Assembly: GCF_000280925.3 (NCBI RefSeq) | Contig: NZ_CP012109.1 | Location: 4,112,501 to 4,176,500, forward strand | Length of the DNA stretch: 64,000 nucleotides | Direction of reading: 5' to 3' | DNA from: Myxococcus hansupus | Lineage (GTDB): Bacteria > Myxococcota > Myxococcia > Myxococcales > Myxococcaceae | Shown: positions 17,097 through 26,579 of the stretch, in pieces | Layout of the letters: every line of letters starts with the position of its first letter | Position numbering within the stretch: position 1 is the first letter of the stretch | Program-made: the position numbers and the translations under genes | Notes under the pieces: generated by a model | What the model saw: only the letters and a program-made list of their open reading frames with translations | What the model was told of the DNA's origin: nothing | Database searches by the model: none

Positions 17097-17422
17097 TGCG
17101 CGTCCTGCTGTTGCTGATGCTCGTACACGGGCTCGTGCCTTCCTTCGGGGAGGCCGTCGAGCTCGTCGTGCATTACGCGGCCACGGGACACGTCGCGCAC
17201 TCCGAAGAGGATGAGTCGGATTTGGGGGACCTCGGCCGGGAACATGGCTGCGGCCCCACGGACCATCAGTGCGGTTGCTGCCCCAGCCAGGTCAGCACGC
17301 CCGTCTCGTCGGTCCTCACGCTCTGGCTCGCCCGGGGAACGCCCCCGAAGATCGCGGGCACGCCGCAGCAAGCGGCGGAGGCCGTGAGCCCGCGGCTGTT
17401 ACGCCCCCCCATAGCCGCCTGA
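17096..17422 (+). CDS. Small exported His/Cys-rich protein of metal cluster
   Basis: 108 aa; its ATG overlaps the pump stop codon by one base. It has an N-terminal hydrophobic signal (LLLLMLVHGLVPSF), then HYAATGHVAHSEEDESD and EHGCGPTDHQCGCCPSQ, dense in His, Cys and acidic residues. It probably binds metal in the periplasm. No named family is recognised. Tight coupling to the pump gene supports a role in the same resistance system. Confidence 0.7.
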   Translation: MRVLLLLMLVHGLVPSFGEAVELVVHYAATGHVAHSEEDESDLGDLGREHGCGPTDHQCGCCPSQVSTPVSSVLTLWLARGTPPKIAGTPQQAAEAVSPRLLRPPIAA

Positions 17423-17769
17423 CAGCCGGCCGGGTTCTCCAGGCCCTGGGACGCGTGGGTGACACCCCACGTCCGCGCGGGCGCCTGTGCGTCCGCGTGG
17501 ACACGCATGCGTCCTGGACAGGCCTGTCGGCTCCGTCTCCGCGTGCCTCCCGCACGTGAACGGAAACCCGCCCGCTCCACGAACGCCATCTCTTCTCGAG
17601 GCCTCATGGGCGCGTCACACGGGCGCGCACATGCCATCGCCTCCGCTCGTCACGCCTCGGCGGTTGTCGGCGCTGACGGCCGCGCAGGTCCTGGCACCGC
17701 ATGTCGCCAGACCTCGCGCGCCGCTCGGCCATGGCTCCGCGGGCAGGTCCTCTTCGAGGTACGCGCAAC
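17423..17769 (+). other. Gap between the two efflux gene sets
   Basis: About 350 bp with no convincing gene. A weak CGTGGG / CCCACG hairpin lies at 17454-17471. This gap may hold a promoter for the second efflux set (CzcC-CzcB-CzcA), but I see no clear promoter consensus. Confidence 0.35.
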
Positions 17770-18993
17770 GTGTCTCCGACCCTTCGCCTCATCAACGCCC
17801 TTCTCTTCCTACCCACCGCGGCCCTCGCGGCCCGTCCCTTGACGATGCAGCAATCCGTCGCGCTCGCGCTCGAACAGAGCCCCCGGCTCATCGAGGGGCG
17901 CGCCGACGCCGCGGCCGCCCAGGCCCAACTGGAGGGCGCCTCCCTCCTGCTGCAAAGCAACCCACAGCTCCAGGCGGCCGCGGGCCCCCGGCTCCGCGAA
18001 GAGGGCACGACGCTTGAGCTCAACCTGGGCGTGAGCCAGCAATTGGAGGTCTTCGGCCAACGCGGGGCACGGAAGGACGCCGCGCGCGCCACCGCCTCCG
18101 CGAGCCAGTCCCGGCTGGAAGCCCTCAAGGTCGACCTGGCCGCCGAAGTCCGTCAGTCCTTTGGCCGGGCCTTGGCCGCCGAACGCGCGCTGCGACTGAG
18201 TGAGGACGGATTGGCGCTGGCGGAGGAAGGCCGCAAGACGGCCGAGGAGCGCCTCAAGGCCGGCGCCGCGTCGCACATCGAGGTGAACATCGCGCGGGTG
18301 GAGCTGGGACGGGCTCAGCGAGAGAAGGTCCGCGCCACCCAGCAACGCCTCCAGTCCCTGGCCGAGCTGAAGCTCCTGCTCAACCTGGACGCGAGCGAGG
18401 ACGTCACGCCCGAGGGAGAGCTCAGTACGGTCGTGCTCGCCCCGCCCGCCTTCACGGTGCTCGTCGAACAGGCCACCCAGCAGCGGCAGGACCTTCGGGC
18501 AGCGCGGGCGGACTGGGAAGCCGCGCGGGCGGAGGTCCGCTTCGCCAGCCGGGACGCCCTGCCCCGGCCCAGCGTCGGCGTGAGTTATGGCCGCGAGGAG
18601 AACGACAACATCGTTCAGGGAACGCTCAGCATCGACCTGCCGGTCTTCAACCGGAATCCGGCGGGGAAAGGGACGAGCCTCGCCCGGGAGCGCCAGGCAC
18701 AACAGCGGCTCGCCGCCACCGAGCGTTTCGTGCGCACCGAGGTCGAGCTGGCGCTGAACCGGTACCGCGCCGCGCAGGCGACAGCGAGCGTCTACGGCGC
18801 CGACGTGCTGTCCGCGCTCCAGGAGAACTTGAGCCTCGTCACCGAGGCCTACCGGGCCGGCAAGGTGGACTACCTGCAACTGCTCATCATCCGGCGAGAG
18901 GCCCTCGACGGACGCCGTGGCTACATCGAAGCGCTCGAGGAACTGAACGCCGCCAGTGCCCAGCTCATCAAGTCCGTGGGGGCCCTCCAATGA
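17770..18993 (+). CDS. CzcC/TolC-type outer-membrane efflux protein
   Basis: 407 aa from the GTG at 17770, which has GAGG 10 nt upstream and starts a signal peptide (INALLFLPTAALA). In-frame ATGs at 17701 and 17731 are possible but precede the signal. The protein is Ala/Glu/Leu-rich with two long coiled-coil repeats (SVALALEQSPRLIEG... and LVEQATQQRQDLRAARADWE), the hallmark of outer-membrane efflux trimers. It is the only such channel in the cluster, so both pumps may use it. It overlaps the next gene by 4 bp (ATGA). Confidence 0.88.
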   Translation: MSPTLRLINALLFLPTAALAARPLTMQQSVALALEQSPRLIEGRADAAAAQAQLEGASLLLQSNPQLQAAAGPRLREEGTTLELNLGVSQQLEVFGQRGARKDAARATASASQSRLEALKVDLAAEVRQSFGRALAAERALRLSEDGLALAEEGRKTAEERLKAGAASHIEVNIARVELGRAQREKVRATQQRLQSLAELKLLLNLDASEDVTPEGELSTVVLAPPAFTVLVEQATQQRQDLRAARADWEAARAEVRFASRDALPRPSVGVSYGREENDNIVQGTLSIDLPVFNRNPAGKGTSLARERQAQQRLAATERFVRTEVELALNRYRAAQATASVYGADVLSALQENLSLVTEAYRAGKVDYLQLLIIRREALDGRRGYIEALEELNAASAQLIKSVGALQ

Positions 18994-20240
18994 ACGCACG
19001 GTCCATGATTCCCGCCCTCCTCGTGGCCACGGCCCTCTTCGCGGCGGGTTGCTCGGAGAAGCCACACGCCCATGGGGCGGACGCGCCCGCCGCCGCGCAC
19101 GATGATGACCACGCGCCTGCCGGCGGCAAGGACGCCGCGGTGACGGGACACGACGCGCTCGTCACGCTCACCGCCGAGGCCGTTCGTGCGGCGCGATTGG
19201 AGCTGGCGACCGCCCAGGTGAAGCCCCTGGTCTCCAGCCTCGTGGTGCCCGCGCGCATCACCTTCACCCAGGGGGGCGTGGCCAAGGTGGCCTCACGCGT
19301 TCCCGGGCGGCTCGACACGCTCGGTGTCGTGCTGGGCCAGAAGGTGAAACGCGGGCAGGTGCTCGGGTACCTGGACAGCCCGGAGCTGGGGCAGGCACGT
19401 GCGGACTTCCTCTCCGCCGCGACCAAGGCACGTGTGGCCGAGGCGAACTACAAGCGCGAACAGGAGCTGCTCGCGAAGGGCATCACCAGCGAGCGGGAGA
19501 TGCGCGAGGCCGAAAGCGCCTTCGTCACCGCCCAGGCCGAGACCAACGCCGCGGACGGCCGGCTCCATGCGCTGGGACTCTCCGACAAGGAGATCTCCCT
19601 GCTGCGGGCCAATGACCACTACAGCTCGCGCTTCCCCGCCATCAGCCCGCTGGACGGCACCGTGGTGGAGATTCAAGTCACGATTGGACAGGCCGTGGAG
19701 GCGACCACGCCCCTGTTCACCGTCGCCGACCTCTCCCAGCTCTGGGCGATGCTGGACCTCGCCGAGTCCCAGCTCTCGCGCGTTCGCACGGGCCAGCGCG
19801 TGGCCATCACCGTCCAGGCGCTCCCCGGTCAGGCGTTCGAGGGCGAGGTGGGCTACATCGGCGACATCGTCGACGAGAAGACCCGCACCATCCCCGTCAG
19901 GGTGGTGGTGAACAACGCGGACCGGCGGCTCAAGCCTGGGATGTTCGCCCAGGCCACGGTCGCCACCGAGGCCGAGGCGCCCGGGGCCGGGCCGGGTGCG
20001 AACCACCACGTCGTGGTGCCCCGGCAAGCCATCCAACAGGTGGCGGGTGAGTCGGTCGTCTTCGTCCCCATCTCGGAGACGCAGTTCCGCCCCCGTGAAG
20101 TGAAGACAGGCGCCACCTCCGCCAGCGAGGTGGAGGTGCGCTCCGGCCTCCAAGCCGGTGAGCGCTACGTCGCCCAGGGCGCCTTCATCCTCAAGTCCGA
20201 GCTCTCCAAGGAGAGCATGGGCGAAGGCCACTCCCACTAG
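18990..20240 (+). CDS. RND efflux periplasmic adaptor lipoprotein (CzcB-like)
   Basis: 416 aa. The lipobox is LFAAGC. A His/Asp-rich segment follows (KPHAHGADAP, AAHDDDHAP), likely metal-binding, and the C-terminus ends GEGHSH. The core has VASRVPGRLDTLGVVLGQKV (lipoyl), a coiled-coil arm, SPLDGTVVEIQVTIGQAVE and a beta-barrel domain. It acts with the pump encoded 9 nt downstream. It uses His-rich ends instead of the CEH/CNP domain seen in the first adaptor. Confidence 0.9.
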   Translation: MNARSMIPALLVATALFAAGCSEKPHAHGADAPAAAHDDDHAPAGGKDAAVTGHDALVTLTAEAVRAARLELATAQVKPLVSSLVVPARITFTQGGVAKVASRVPGRLDTLGVVLGQKVKRGQVLGYLDSPELGQARADFLSAATKARVAEANYKREQELLAKGITSEREMREAESAFVTAQAETNAADGRLHALGLSDKEISLLRANDHYSSRFPAISPLDGTVVEIQVTIGQAVEATTPLFTVADLSQLWAMLDLAESQLSRVRTGQRVAITVQALPGQAFEGEVGYIGDIVDEKTRTIPVRVVVNNADRRLKPGMFAQATVATEAEAPGAGPGANHHVVVPRQAIQQVAGESVVFVPISETQFRPREVKTGATSASEVEVRSGLQAGERYVAQGAFILKSELSKESMGEGHSH

Positions 20241-20249
20241 GCGGCCACC

Positions 20250-23200
20250 ATGTTCGACAGGCTCATTCATCTCTCCATCAAGAACCGCATCCTCGTCTTC
20301 ATCCTCACCGGGGTGCTCATCGGCTTCGGGCTGAACGCCCTGCGCGAGCTGCCCATCGACGCGGTTCCCGACGTCACCAACGTCCAGGTGCAGGTCCTCA
20401 CCTCGTCACCCGGGCTCGGTCCCGTGGAAGTCGAGCGGTTCATCACCATCCCCGTCGAAACGGCGATGAGCGGCCTCCCTGACACGGAGGAGCTTCGCTC
20501 CGTCTCCAAGTTCGGGCTGTCCGTCGTCACCATCGTCTTCAAGGAGAACGTCGACATCTACTTCGCGCGCCAGCTCATCCAGGAGCGGCTGGCGTCCGCG
20601 AAGGAGAACATCCCGGAAGGATACGGCTCACCAGAGATGGGCCCCATCTCCACCGGCCTGGGTGAAATCTACCAGTTCGAGGTGCGCGGCGAGGGCCAGA
20701 GCGCCATGGAGCTGCGCAGCATCCTGGAGTGGCAGATCTCCCCTCGCCTGCGCTCCGTCCCGGGCGTGGTCGAGGTCAACGCCTTCGGCGGTGAGCTGAA
20801 GACCTACGAAGTGCAGGTGGACCCGGCGCGGCTGTCCGCCTACGGCCTGCCCCTGTCGCGGCTCTTCGAGGCGCTGGAGCAGAACAACGCCAACGCGGGC
20901 GGCGCATACATCGCCCGGGGCCCGGAGCAGGTGCTCATCCGCGGTGAAGGCCTGGTCGAGTCGCTGGACGACATCCGCACCGTCGTCCTCGCCACCTCGG
21001 ACCAGGGCGTGCCCGTCTACGTCCGCGACGTGGCGGAGGTCACCTTCGCGCCCCAGGTCCGTCAAGGCGCCGTCACCCGCGATGGACGGGGCGAGGCCGT
21101 CACCGGCATCGTCATGATGCTCATCGGCCAGAACTCGCGCGAGGTGGTCAACGCCGTGAAGGCCGAGGTGGAGAAGATCCGCCCCGCCCTTCCGCCCGGC
21201 GTCACGCTGGACACCTTCTATGACCGCACCGACCTGGTCCGGAAGACGATTCAGACGGTGGCGACGAACCTCATCGAGGGCGGCCTGTTGGTCATCGTCG
21301 TGCTGTTCCTCATGCTCCGGAACCTCCGCGCGGGACTGCTCGCCGCGGCGGCCATTCCGCTGTCCATGCTCTGTGCCTTCATCGGCATGCGCGCGCTGGG
21401 CGTCTCCGGAAACCTGATGTCGTTGGGCGCCATCGACTTCGGGCTCATCGTCGACGGCGCGCTCATCATCGTGGAGAACGCCGTCCGTCACATCGCGGAG
21501 CGCAGCCACGCACTGGGCCGAGAGCTCACTCGAGAGGAACGCGACGACGTCGTCTACCACAGCGCCGTGGAGGTCCGGCAGGCCGCGGCCTTCGGGGAGG
21601 TCATCATCGGCGTGGTGTACCTGCCCATCCTCGCCCTCAGCGGCATCGAGGGGAAGATGTTCAAGCCCATGGCCATCACCGTCATCTGCGCCCTGGCCGG
21701 AGCCTTCGTTCTCTCCCTCACCTTCGTCCCCGCGCTCGCGTCCGTCCTCCTGCCTCGGAAGACACAGGAGCGGGAGAGCTTCATCGTGATGGGGGCTCGG
21801 CGCGTCTACGAACCCGCGCTGGCCTGGTGCCTCCAAAAGCGGGCCGTCGTCGTCAGCGTCGCCGCGGGACTGCTGGTGGCCAGCCTGGCCACCGTGCCGT
21901 TCCTGGGCGCGGAGTTCATCCCCCGGCTGGACGAAGGCGCCATCGCCATCCAGGCCTGGCGCGTCCCGTCCGTCTCCCTGGAGGAATCCGTCCGCCAGAC
22001 GGGGCTCATTGAAACGGTGCTCAAGCGCTTCCCGGAGGTCACCACGGTGGTCTCCCGCACGGGCCGCGCGGAGATCGCCACCGACCCCATGGGCGTCGAA
22101 ATCAGTGACATCTTCGTGATGCTCAAACCTCACGAGGATTGGACGACGGCGAAGGACCGTGAAGGGCTCATCGCCCGCTTCAACGAGGCGCTGGCCAAGG
22201 AGGTCCCCGGCAGCCTGTTCAGCTATTCGCAGCCCATCGAGCTTCGCGTCAGCGAGCTCATCGCTGGGGTGCGCTCGGACGTCGCGCTCAAGCTCTATGG
22301 CGAGGACCTGGAGGTGCTCAAGCAGACGGGCGACAAGCTCGCGGCCGCCCTGTCGAAGGTTCCTGGTGCCGCGGACGTCAAGGCGGAGCAGGTGGCGGGA
22401 TTGCCCGTGGCGCGCATCCGAATCGACCGGCAGGCGATTGCGCGCTACGGCATCAACGTCCGCCAGGTGCTGGACACCATCGAGGCCATTGGCGGCAAGG
22501 AGGTGGGCACGGTGGTGGAGGGCCCGCGGCGCTTCGCGCTCCAGGTCCGCTTCGCCCCCAGCGCTCGGACGAGCGTGGAGCAACTCGAGGAGCTTCGGAT
22601 CGCCAGCCCCACGGGGCAGCTCATCCCGCTGTCTCAACTCGCGAAGGTCGTCGTCGAGGACGGCCCCGCGCAGGTGAGCCGGGAGAACATCCAGCGGCGC
22701 CTCACCATTGAAACCAACGTGCGTGGCAGGGACCTCCAGAGCTTCGTGACGGAGGCCGAGCAGGTCATCGCGCGAGAGGTGAAGCTGCCCACGGGCTACT
22801 GGGTGGACTGGGGTGGCCAGTTCGAGAACCTCCAGTCCGCGTCACGCAGGCTGGCCTTCGTGGTGCCGCTCACCCTGCTGCTCATCTTCGTGCTGCTCTA
22901 CACCACGTTCAACGCGGTGCGGCCGGCCCTGCTCATCTACCTCAACATCCCGTTCGCCATCACCGGCGGGCTGTTGGCGCTGCTGGTGCGGGGCATGCCG
23001 TTGTCCATCTCCGCGGCGGTGGGGTTCATCGCCCTGTTCGGCGTGGCGGTGCTCAACGGACTGGTGCTCGTCGCGAGCATCCAGAAGCTGCGGCACGACG
23101 GCTTGGAGCCCAGGCAGGCGGCCCATGACGCGGCCCACCTGCGTTTGAGGCCCGTGCTGACGACCGCCCTGGTGGCCTCCTTGGGCTTTCTCCCCATGGC

Positions 23201-23357
23201 CTTCTCCACGGGCGCGGGCGCGGAGGTGCAGAAGCCGCTGGCCACGGTGGTCATCGGTGGGCTCTTCACGTCCACGTTGCTCACCCTGCTGGTGCTGCCC
23301 ACCGTCTACGCCTGGTTCGATGGTGGGGCCCCTCGGCAGGAGGGCAGCCCGGGGTGA
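20250..23357 (+). CDS. Heavy-metal RND pump, CzcA family (second copy)
   Basis: 1035 aa, full length. TM4 motif AIDFGLIVDGALIIVEN carries D396, D402 and E409 at CzcA spacing; the DGA form is typical of divalent-cation (Zn/Co/Ni/Cd) pumps, so that is the likely substrate class. It is paralogous to the first pump but clearly diverged, so the pair is an old duplication, not a recent one. It is the last gene of the efflux cluster and is followed at once by a strong hairpin. Confidence 0.93.
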   Translation: MFDRLIHLSIKNRILVFILTGVLIGFGLNALRELPIDAVPDVTNVQVQVLTSSPGLGPVEVERFITIPVETAMSGLPDTEELRSVSKFGLSVVTIVFKENVDIYFARQLIQERLASAKENIPEGYGSPEMGPISTGLGEIYQFEVRGEGQSAMELRSILEWQISPRLRSVPGVVEVNAFGGELKTYEVQVDPARLSAYGLPLSRLFEALEQNNANAGGAYIARGPEQVLIRGEGLVESLDDIRTVVLATSDQGVPVYVRDVAEVTFAPQVRQGAVTRDGRGEAVTGIVMMLIGQNSREVVNAVKAEVEKIRPALPPGVTLDTFYDRTDLVRKTIQTVATNLIEGGLLVIVVLFLMLRNLRAGLLAAAAIPLSMLCAFIGMRALGVSGNLMSLGAIDFGLIVDGALIIVENAVRHIAERSHALGRELTREERDDVVYHSAVEVRQAAAFGEVIIGVVYLPILALSGIEGKMFKPMAITVICALAGAFVLSLTFVPALASVLLPRKTQERESFIVMGARRVYEPALAWCLQKRAVVVSVAAGLLVASLATVPFLGAEFIPRLDEGAIAIQAWRVPSVSLEESVRQTGLIETVLKRFPEVTTVVSRTGRAEIATDPMGVEISDIFVMLKPHEDWTTAKDREGLIARFNEALAKEVPGSLFSYSQPIELRVSELIAGVRSDVALKLYGEDLEVLKQTGDKLAAALSKVPGAADVKAEQVAGLPVARIRIDRQAIARYGINVRQVLDTIEAIGGKEVGTVVEGPRRFALQVRFAPSARTSVEQLEELRIASPTGQLIPLSQLAKVVVEDGPAQVSRENIQRRLTIETNVRGRDLQSFVTEAEQVIAREVKLPTGYWVDWGGQFENLQSASRRLAFVVPLTLLLIFVLLYTTFNAVRPALLIYLNIPFAITGGLLALLVRGMPLSISAAVGFIALFGVAVLNGLVLVASIQKLRHDGLEPRQAAHDAAHLRLRPVLTTALVASLGFLPMAFSTGAGAEVQKPLATVVIGGLFTSTLLTLLVLPTVYAWFDGGAPRQEGSPG

Positions 23358-23365
23358 TGGCAACG

Positions 23366-23393
23366 GAGCGTGGCCAGTTTCCTGGCCACGCTC
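23366..23393 (+). terminator. Strong hairpin ending the efflux cluster
   Basis: Perfect 12-bp stem GAGCGTGGCCAG / CTGGCCACGCTC with loop TTTC, 8 nt after the pump stop. Confidence 0.75.
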
Positions 23394-23405
23394 TAGCCTG
23401 GGGGC

Positions 23406-23675
23406 ATGTGCCGGAACATCAAGCCCCTCTTCAACTTCGCGCCTCCCGCCACCGACGCAGACATCCGCGCGGCGGCGCTCCAGTTCGTCCGGAAGATTGC
23501 CGGGACGCGGGCGCCCTCCAAGGCGAACACGGAGGCTTTCGAAAAAGCCGTGGAGGAGATCTACGAGAGCTCGAAGCGCATGCTCGACGGACTGGTGGCC
23601 ACGACCCCGCCTCGGGACCGGGCCCGGTTCGAAGCCATGAAGCGCTTGCGCTACAAGAACGCCGAACCTCGCTGA
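23406..23675 (+). CDS. DUF2277 family protein
   Basis: 89 aa. The whole length fits DUF2277: MCRNIKPLFNFAPPAT at the start, AALQFVRKIAG, SKANTEAFEKAV, and a basic tail. It is a small cytoplasmic protein conserved in many bacteria; its function is unknown. The gene starts 12 nt after the hairpin that closes the metal cluster, so it is probably expressed separately. Confidence 0.85.
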   Translation: MCRNIKPLFNFAPPATDADIRAAALQFVRKIAGTRAPSKANTEAFEKAVEEIYESSKRMLDGLVATTPPRDRARFEAMKRLRYKNAEPR

Positions 23676-23713
23676 GCCTTGCAGAAGGTCCAGCAGCTCG
23701 CGTAAGCGCCGGG

Positions 23714-24442
23714 TTAGACGGGAGGCACGACGCCAGCGCGCGCCAGGAGCTCCGTCACCCGCGCAGCCAGCGCCAGGTGGTCCGGGTTTCTGGCCGTGAA
23801 CCGCTCCGGGGTCAGAACGATGAGTGTCCCCTTGTCTTCCACCGGTTCAATTCGGACTGGGGCCGGCAATGGCGGCACCTTGCCCCGCTGCCTGGCGATG
23901 TACGTCACCCATCCGATCCAGAGCACGGCAGGGTCACCCTGATCGACCGACTGGAGGTGCTCAGATGACATCGCCACGGCAAAGTCGGGCTCCCACGCAG
24001 TCGCCATGCTCCTCACGAGCCCAGACAGCACCGGAGCCACCAACACCCGGTCTGCATTCGGTCCCTTGCTGGGGAGATCGAACATACAGGTGTTGCCCAC
24101 TCGCTCGGAGTAGCCGCCACACGTCACTCGGAGCGCACTGCCATCCTGATCGTCGCTCGCGCCATTCCACGCGCTGAAGCGGAACCCAAGTTCCTCAACG
24201 ACCCGGTCCCTGCCATCGCTGACGAGCTTCTCCAGTTCCGCACGCGTGGGCACGATGGGGCGCAGCAGCGCGTCCTTCCTCGACTTGCCTTGCCGAAACC
24301 ACTGACGGAATGACGCGTCGACGTTCGCCAGCGAGGCAAAGAGCGCTTCCGCGCGCAGCGCACAGGCCGCCGCAGCTTCCCTACGGGCGCCCCAGTAGGC
24401 TCCAGCAAAATACGTTTCATCCTTGTGGAAAGCGGTGGGCAT
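23714..24442 (-). CDS. Imm52-family immunity protein
   Basis: 242 aa from the ATG at 24442. ETYFAGAYWGARREAAAACALRAE at the start is the family signature (YxGAYWGxR followed by an Ala/Arg-rich helix), with FRQWFRQG next. The protein is cytoplasmic. It lies 14 nt downstream of a Tox-REase-5 toxin reading frame, and its GGAGGAG ribosome site abuts the toxin stop codon; this toxin-immunity order is the classic arrangement. It should bind and neutralise the nuclease. The gene is intact although the toxin gene is broken. Confidence 0.85.
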   Translation of the reverse strand: MPTAFHKDETYFAGAYWGARREAAAACALRAEALFASLANVDASFRQWFRQGKSRKDALLRPIVPTRAELEKLVSDGRDRVVEELGFRFSAWNGASDDQDGSALRVTCGGYSERVGNTCMFDLPSKGPNADRVLVAPVLSGLVRSMATAWEPDFAVAMSSEHLQSVDQGDPAVLWIGWVTYIARQRGKVPPLPAPVRIEPVEDKGTLIVLTPERFTARNPDHLALAARVTELLARAGVVPPV

Positions 24443-24456
24443 CAGCGGGGCTCCTC

Positions 24457-25370
24457 CTACAAGGGTGGGACATAGATGACTTCTATCCCGATGACCCGTT
24501 CCTTCTGGAATAGGAGTCGGATGGCTTCGGCCGTTTTCTCCTCGGCAATACACCACCTGATGGGCACACCCTTGGGAGTCACAGCCAACTGGCGCTGCGC
24601 CTGTTCGACAAGGGCTTTGGCTCCCGACCCCTCGAACCAGATTTTGGGCTTCAGGTTCTCAAGGAACTTGTTCGCGTAACCAGGCCCCTTCGCCTCCAGC
24701 AGGACGCCGTTCTCGAAGCCATCGAACTTGACGTTCCGCACCCAGTACGCCTCGTCCGCCGGGCGCCCCGAGATTTGCTCCTGGTAGCGCCGGGCGCGAG
24801 GAGACATGGACTCCTTCGCGGGCCCCCAATGCCCCGGGCCGTCGGGCGGGCCGGCCCCCTGCGCCGCGGCATTGGCACGCTGGAGAATGATGGCCGCGCC
24901 GGGTCCCCCGCTCAGCACCCCGGCGACCTGCTTCACCGGGACGGCGACACGCTCCAGCACCAACGTGCCCTCGGCCGACAGCGACAACACCGGCACCGAC
25001 CCCTCAACCCCCACCATCGCCCCTTGAAACGTGCGACTCACGGAGGACGCCGTGCCCCAGGCTGTGAGCAGCTCCGTCGCAAGCCTGGAGACGGCCTGGA
25101 CCTGCTCGCCACGCGTCATGTACTGGAAGCGCCGCAGGTATTCGGGCGACGAAGCAATCAGCGCCGCCACGGCGGCGGGCATGCGCTGGAGCGCCAACAG
25201 GTTGTCGGCGGGCGATGTCGAGAAGAACTGCCCCACCGCCAGCGCGAGCCCGACGAAGGCCTCCTCGGCACCATCGAGTGAGCGGCTGAGATAGTCCGCG
25301 TCATCGTGGACGTCAGCGAAAGCGCCGTGGCCCGACTCTTTCAGCCGGCCGTTCAACTCCCGAAAGACAC
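24457..25370 (-). pseudogene. Tox-REase-5 polymorphic toxin, C-terminal fragment
   Basis: About 304 codons. The middle is an Ala-rich helical region (LDGAEEAFVGLALAVGQFF). The C-terminal toxin domain begins near SARRYQEQ-like PRARRYQEQISGRPADEAYW and contains VKFDGFENGVLLEAKGPGYA, with the D and E-x-K residues of a restriction-endonuclease fold. It was cut from its lipoprotein N-terminus by the IS3 element at 25371-26630. A GTG inside the IS end (25378-25380) keeps this fragment open as MRLSVFREL, so a signal-less version could in theory be made. It is followed by the Imm52 gene. Confidence 0.85.
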
Positions 25371-25401
25371 TGAGCCTCACCCGCTTCGGTGGACAGGTTG
25401 A

Positions 25402-26271
25402 CTACGCTGCCTGCCTTCGCACCTCAGCCGTTCGCTCGTATTCCACAGGGCTGATGTAGCCGAGAGCGGAGTGAAGACGCTTCCGGTTGTAGAACACCTC
25501 AAGGTAATCGAACAGCGCTCGTCGAGCCTCTTCTCGCGTCCGGAAGCTGCGCGTGTGGACGAGCTCCATCTTCAAGCTGCTGAAAAAGCTTTCGACGACG
25601 GCATTGTCCCAGCAGTTGCCCTTGCGGCTCATCGAGCAGGTGACTCCGTGCTCTGCCAGCCGCTCCCGGTAGTCCTCGCTGGCGTATTGGCAGCCCCTGT
25701 CGGAGTGATGAATCGCAGGGGCGCCACGCCCGGCGAGGGCCATGTTGAGGGCACCCAACGCGAGATGTCGGTCGATTCGCTCGCCCATACTCCATCCCAC
25801 GACACGGCGGCTGAAGAGGTCGAGCACGACGGCGAGGTAGAGCCAGCCCTCCGCCGTCCAGATGTAGGTGATGTCGCTCGCCCAGGTGCGATTGGGGCCG
25901 CGGGGGAGGAAGTCCCGGGCCACCACGTTGGGGGCAACTGGATGGGCGTGGCGGCTGTCGGTGGTCCGCGCGAAGGGGCGCCTGCGGCGGGCCGCCAGGC
26001 CCTCCTGCCGCATGAGACGCGCCACACGCTTCGCGGAGACTCGGGCGCCCCGAGCGCGCAGCTCGGCATGAACACGGGGACTGCCGTAGGTACCTCGGCT
26101 TTGCTGCTGAATGGCCGCCACTTCCACTGACAGCTCGCGGTCGCGCTGTCGCCGCTGGGACTCGGGCCGCTTCGCCCAGGCGTAGTAGCCGGAGCGAGAG
26201 ACGCCCAGCTGGCGACAGAGGAAGGCGACTGACAGAGAGGCCTTCTCCACGTGGATGAAGCGGAACTTCAC
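25402..26271 (-). CDS. IS3-family transposase OrfB (DDE integrase)
   Basis: 289 aa. It has an HTH_21-type N-terminal region (LCRQLGVSRSGYYAW), then the rve integrase core. The catalytic triad is D in TWASDITYIW, D in HHSDRGCQYAS and E in VVESFFSSLK. It starts with a GTG that overlaps the orfA stop by 4 bp (GTGA) and lies in the -1 frame relative to orfA, as expected for production as an OrfAB fusion by frameshifting. Confidence 0.95.
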   Translation of the reverse strand: MKFRFIHVEKASLSVAFLCRQLGVSRSGYYAWAKRPESQRRQRDRELSVEVAAIQQQSRGTYGSPRVHAELRARGARVSAKRVARLMRQEGLAARRRRPFARTTDSRHAHPVAPNVVARDFLPRGPNRTWASDITYIWTAEGWLYLAVVLDLFSRRVVGWSMGERIDRHLALGALNMALAGRGAPAIHHSDRGCQYASEDYRERLAEHGVTCSMSRKGNCWDNAVVESFFSSLKMELVHTRSFRTREEARRALFDYLEVFYNRKRLHSALGYISPVEYERTAEVRRQAA

Positions 26272-26579
26272 TTCATCTCCTTCGCGAAGAAGGCCGCCGC
26301 GTTTTTTAGGAGCTCCTTCTCCATTTCCAGCTGCCGCACGCGTTTGCGCAGTTGGGAGAGCTCCGCCCTCTCCTCGCTGGTGAGTGCACCCTGCTTGCCC
26401 TGGCCCCGGTCCGTCCGGGCCTGCTCAACCCACCGGCGGAAGGCCGTCTCTGTCAGGTCCAAGTCCCTCGCCACCTCCGCGACGGATTTGCCCTCCTCAA
26501 GTACCAACTTCACCGCTCCGGACTTGAACTCCGAGGTGAAGCTACGTCGCTGCCGCCTCTTCTTCTCGCGCTCCGACAT
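26268..26579 (-). CDS. IS3-family OrfA (helix-turn-helix protein)
   Basis: 103 aa from the ATG at 26579, with GGAAGGG shortly upstream; the frame is open to 26612. A basic start (REKKRRQRRSFTSEFK) leads to an HTH_Tnp_1 domain (SVAEVARDLDLTETAFRRWV) and a C-terminal leucine-zipper-like coil (LRKRVRQLEMEKELLKNAA). It binds the IS ends and makes the N-terminal half of the OrfAB transposase. Confidence 0.93.
   Translation of the reverse strand: MSEREKKRRQRRSFTSEFKSGAVKLVLEEGKSVAEVARDLDLTETAFRRWVEQARTDRGQGKQGALTSEERAELSQLRKRVRQLEMEKELLKNAAAFFAKEMK
26301..26308 (-). promoter_or_regulatory. Programmed -1 frameshift site
   Basis: On the minus strand the A6 heptamer AAAAAAC lies in the orfA codons for Leu-Lys-Asn near its 3' end. 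Slipping back one base enters the orfB frame, which stays open to its start at 26271. This matches the known IS3-family fusion mechanism. Confidence 0.75.
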
